From contig JAFECE010000003.1 of the NCBI GenBank assembly GCA_018242295.1, positions 62,001 through 126,000 on the forward strand: a DNA stretch of 64,000 nt, written 5' to 3'. The DNA comes from Pseudomonadota bacterium (lineage in GTDB: Bacteria > Pseudomonadota > Alphaproteobacteria > Rhizobiales > Hyphomicrobiaceae). A program made the translations under genes and the position numbers. How positions within the stretch are numbered: position 1 is the first letter of the stretch; each line of letters opens with the position of its first letter. Shown here piece after piece: positions 62,842-64,000 of the stretch. The notes below the pieces were generated by a model that was not told where the DNA came from, ran no database searches, and saw only the letters and a list, made by a program, of their open reading frames with translations.

Positions 62842-64000
62842 ATGTCATCCACCGAACCGAAAGTGGTCGATGAGGACGTAAAAGTTCTTCATTCGATGGG
62901 CTACGCGCAGGAACTTTCCCGGCGCATGCATACCTTTTCGAACTTCGCGATTTCGTTCTCCATCATCTGCATTCTCTCGGGCGGCATCAACTCGCTGGCC
63001 CAGGCGACGTCGGGCTCCGGCGGAATTGGCATCGGCATCGGCTGGCCGCTCGGCTGTCTGGTTTCCGGCGTTTTCGCCATCTGCATGGCTCAGATCAGCT
63101 CGGCCTATCCAACGGCCGGCGGCCTCTATCACTGGGGGTCCATCCTCGGCAACCGCTTCACGGGATGGCTGACTGCCTGGTTCAACCTTCTCGGCCTCAT
63201 TACCGTCCTCGGCGCGATCAACGCCGGTACGTGGACATTCTTCGAAGGCGCCTTTCCGAACCTCGGCATCGAGAACAACCTGACGAACCAGACGATCTTC
63301 CTCGCCATCATCACCGGCGCCATGGCGCTGATCAACCACTACGGCATCGGCCTGACGATGAAGCTGACGGACTTCTCGGGCTATCTGATCTTTGGAACGT
63401 CGCTGGCGCTCGCGGCGGTCTGCCTGATTTTCGCGCCGAGCTGGGATGTCAGCCGCTTGTTCACATTTCACAACTATTCGGGCGATGCGGGCGGCGGCGT
63501 CTGGCCGTCGGTATCCGATAGCTGGGTCTTCCTGCTCGGCCTATTGCTGCCGATCTACACGATCACCGGCTACGACGCTTCCGCCCATACGTCGGAAGAA
63601 ACCGTCAATGCCGCGCAATCCGTGCCGAAGGGCATGGTGAGCTCGGTGCTCTGGTCGGCCATCTTCGGCTACATCATGCTCTGCGCGTTCGTCCTGATGA
63701 TCCCAAACATGGACGATGCTGCAAAACAGGGCTGGAACGTGTTTTTCTGGGCCCTCGACCAGCGCGTCCCGGGTGGTATCAAGGAAGCGCTCTACCTTGC
63801 GATCTTCGTCTCGCAGCTGCTTTGCGGTCTCGCGACCGTAACATCCGCTTCGCGCATGATCTTCGCGTTCGCGCGTGACGGAGGACTGCCCTTCTCCAAG
63901 TCTCTTGCGAAGGTTTCACCGAAGCACCGCACTCCCGTCACTGCTATCTGGACTGGAGCGATCCTGGCGTGGCTCTTCGTCTGGGGCGCATCGGTCGTTT
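62842..64000 (+). CDS. APC-family amino acid/amine permease, partial (C-terminus outside window)
   Basis: 386 residues visible from the ATG at 62842 (MSSTEPKVVDEDVKVLHSMG) with an open frame to the window end. Hydrophobic helices and the motifs FSNFAISFSIICILSGGINSL, MAQISSAYPTAGGLYHWGSIL, YDASAHTSEETVNAAQSVPKGM and SRMIFAFARDGGLPFSK identify the amino acid permease branch of the APC superfamily, similar to GabP/choline-type carriers. It is about 18 kb from the first APC permease and not closely similar to it. Substrate unknown; amine or amino acid. Confidence 0.92.
   Translation, partial: MSSTEPKVVDEDVKVLHSMGYAQELSRRMHTFSNFAISFSIICILSGGINSLAQATSGSGGIGIGIGWPLGCLVSGVFAICMAQISSAYPTAGGLYHWGSILGNRFTGWLTAWFNLLGLITVLGAINAGTWTFFEGAFPNLGIENNLTNQTIFLAIITGAMALINHYGIGLTMKLTDFSGYLIFGTSLALAAVCLIFAPSWDVSRLFTFHNYSGDAGGGVWPSVSDSWVFLLGLLLPIYTITGYDASAHTSEETVNAAQSVPKGMVSSVLWSAIFGYIMLCAFVLMIPNMDDAAKQGWNVFFWALDQRVPGGIKEALYLAIFVSQLLCGLATVTSASRMIFAFARDGGLPFSKSLAKVSPKHRTPVTAIWTGAILAWLFVWGASVV

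Overview
The window looks like a chromosomal segment of a methylotrophic alphaproteobacterium, most probably Hyphomicrobium or a close relative (Hyphomicrobiales). The evidence is high GC, alphaproteobacterial gene neighbourhoods (dgt-argS-SPOR-nagZ, erpA-xthA, pcm-tolC-popZ-valS), an ExoR-like protein, and a complete set of genes for oxidising trimethylamine, trimethylamine N-oxide and dimethylamine. I assign the genus by inference from gene content, not from a marker gene.

Layout. 1-12 kb is housekeeping: nagZ (cut by the window edge), a SPOR-domain protein, argS and dgt on the minus strand; erpA and xthA divergent; an ExoR-like secreted repeat protein overlapping ilvD; an M48 metalloprotease and a DUF2939 protein. 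12.0-12.7 kb is a gene-free block packed with palindromic intergenic repeats. 12.7-21 kb holds valS, two tandem PopZ-type polar organisers, a TolC-type outer-membrane channel and a Pcm-like methyltransferase with a degenerate cofactor loop. 21.2-22.8 kb has tRNA-Cys and tRNA-Asn flanking a translationally coupled pair of membrane proteins.

22.9-37.6 kb is a central-carbon block. A minus-strand operon (glycogen-debranching-type enzyme, GH15 glucosidase or trehalase, NTF2-like protein) faces a tightly coupled plus-strand operon: tkt, a transaldolase-glucose-6-phosphate isomerase fusion, gnd, zwf, a HAD phosphatase, pgl and a polyphosphate-glucokinase-like ROK kinase. Together they can release glucose from a storage sugar, phosphorylate it and run an oxidative pentose phosphate cycle; rpe and rpi are not in the window. 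37.8-39.7 kb has two secreted proteins, one strikingly rich in His, Arg and Tyr.

39.9-54.7 kb is the methylated-amine region. A binding-protein-like gene without a visible signal peptide converges on a FadR/GntR regulator, which is paired with an unknown protein carrying a C-terminal membrane helix. A 432-bp AT-richer control region separates these from an APC permease, DmmA/DmmB/DmmC-like dimethylamine monooxygenase subunits, a free GcvT-like protein, trimethylamine monooxygenase (tmm) and TMAO demethylase (tdm). An AcuI-like reductase, a tautomerase and CsaA follow. Permease, Tmm, Tdm and Dmm would turn TMA into TMAO, DMA and then methylamine, with formaldehyde passed to folate.

54.7-64 kb holds periplasmic PQQ-type sugar dehydrogenases (one with a fused cytochrome c), a lactonase-like beta-propeller, a convergent FecR-protein/CHASE2-cyclase pair and a second APC permease cut by the window end. 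I saw no CRISPR array, transposase, integrase or rRNA gene.
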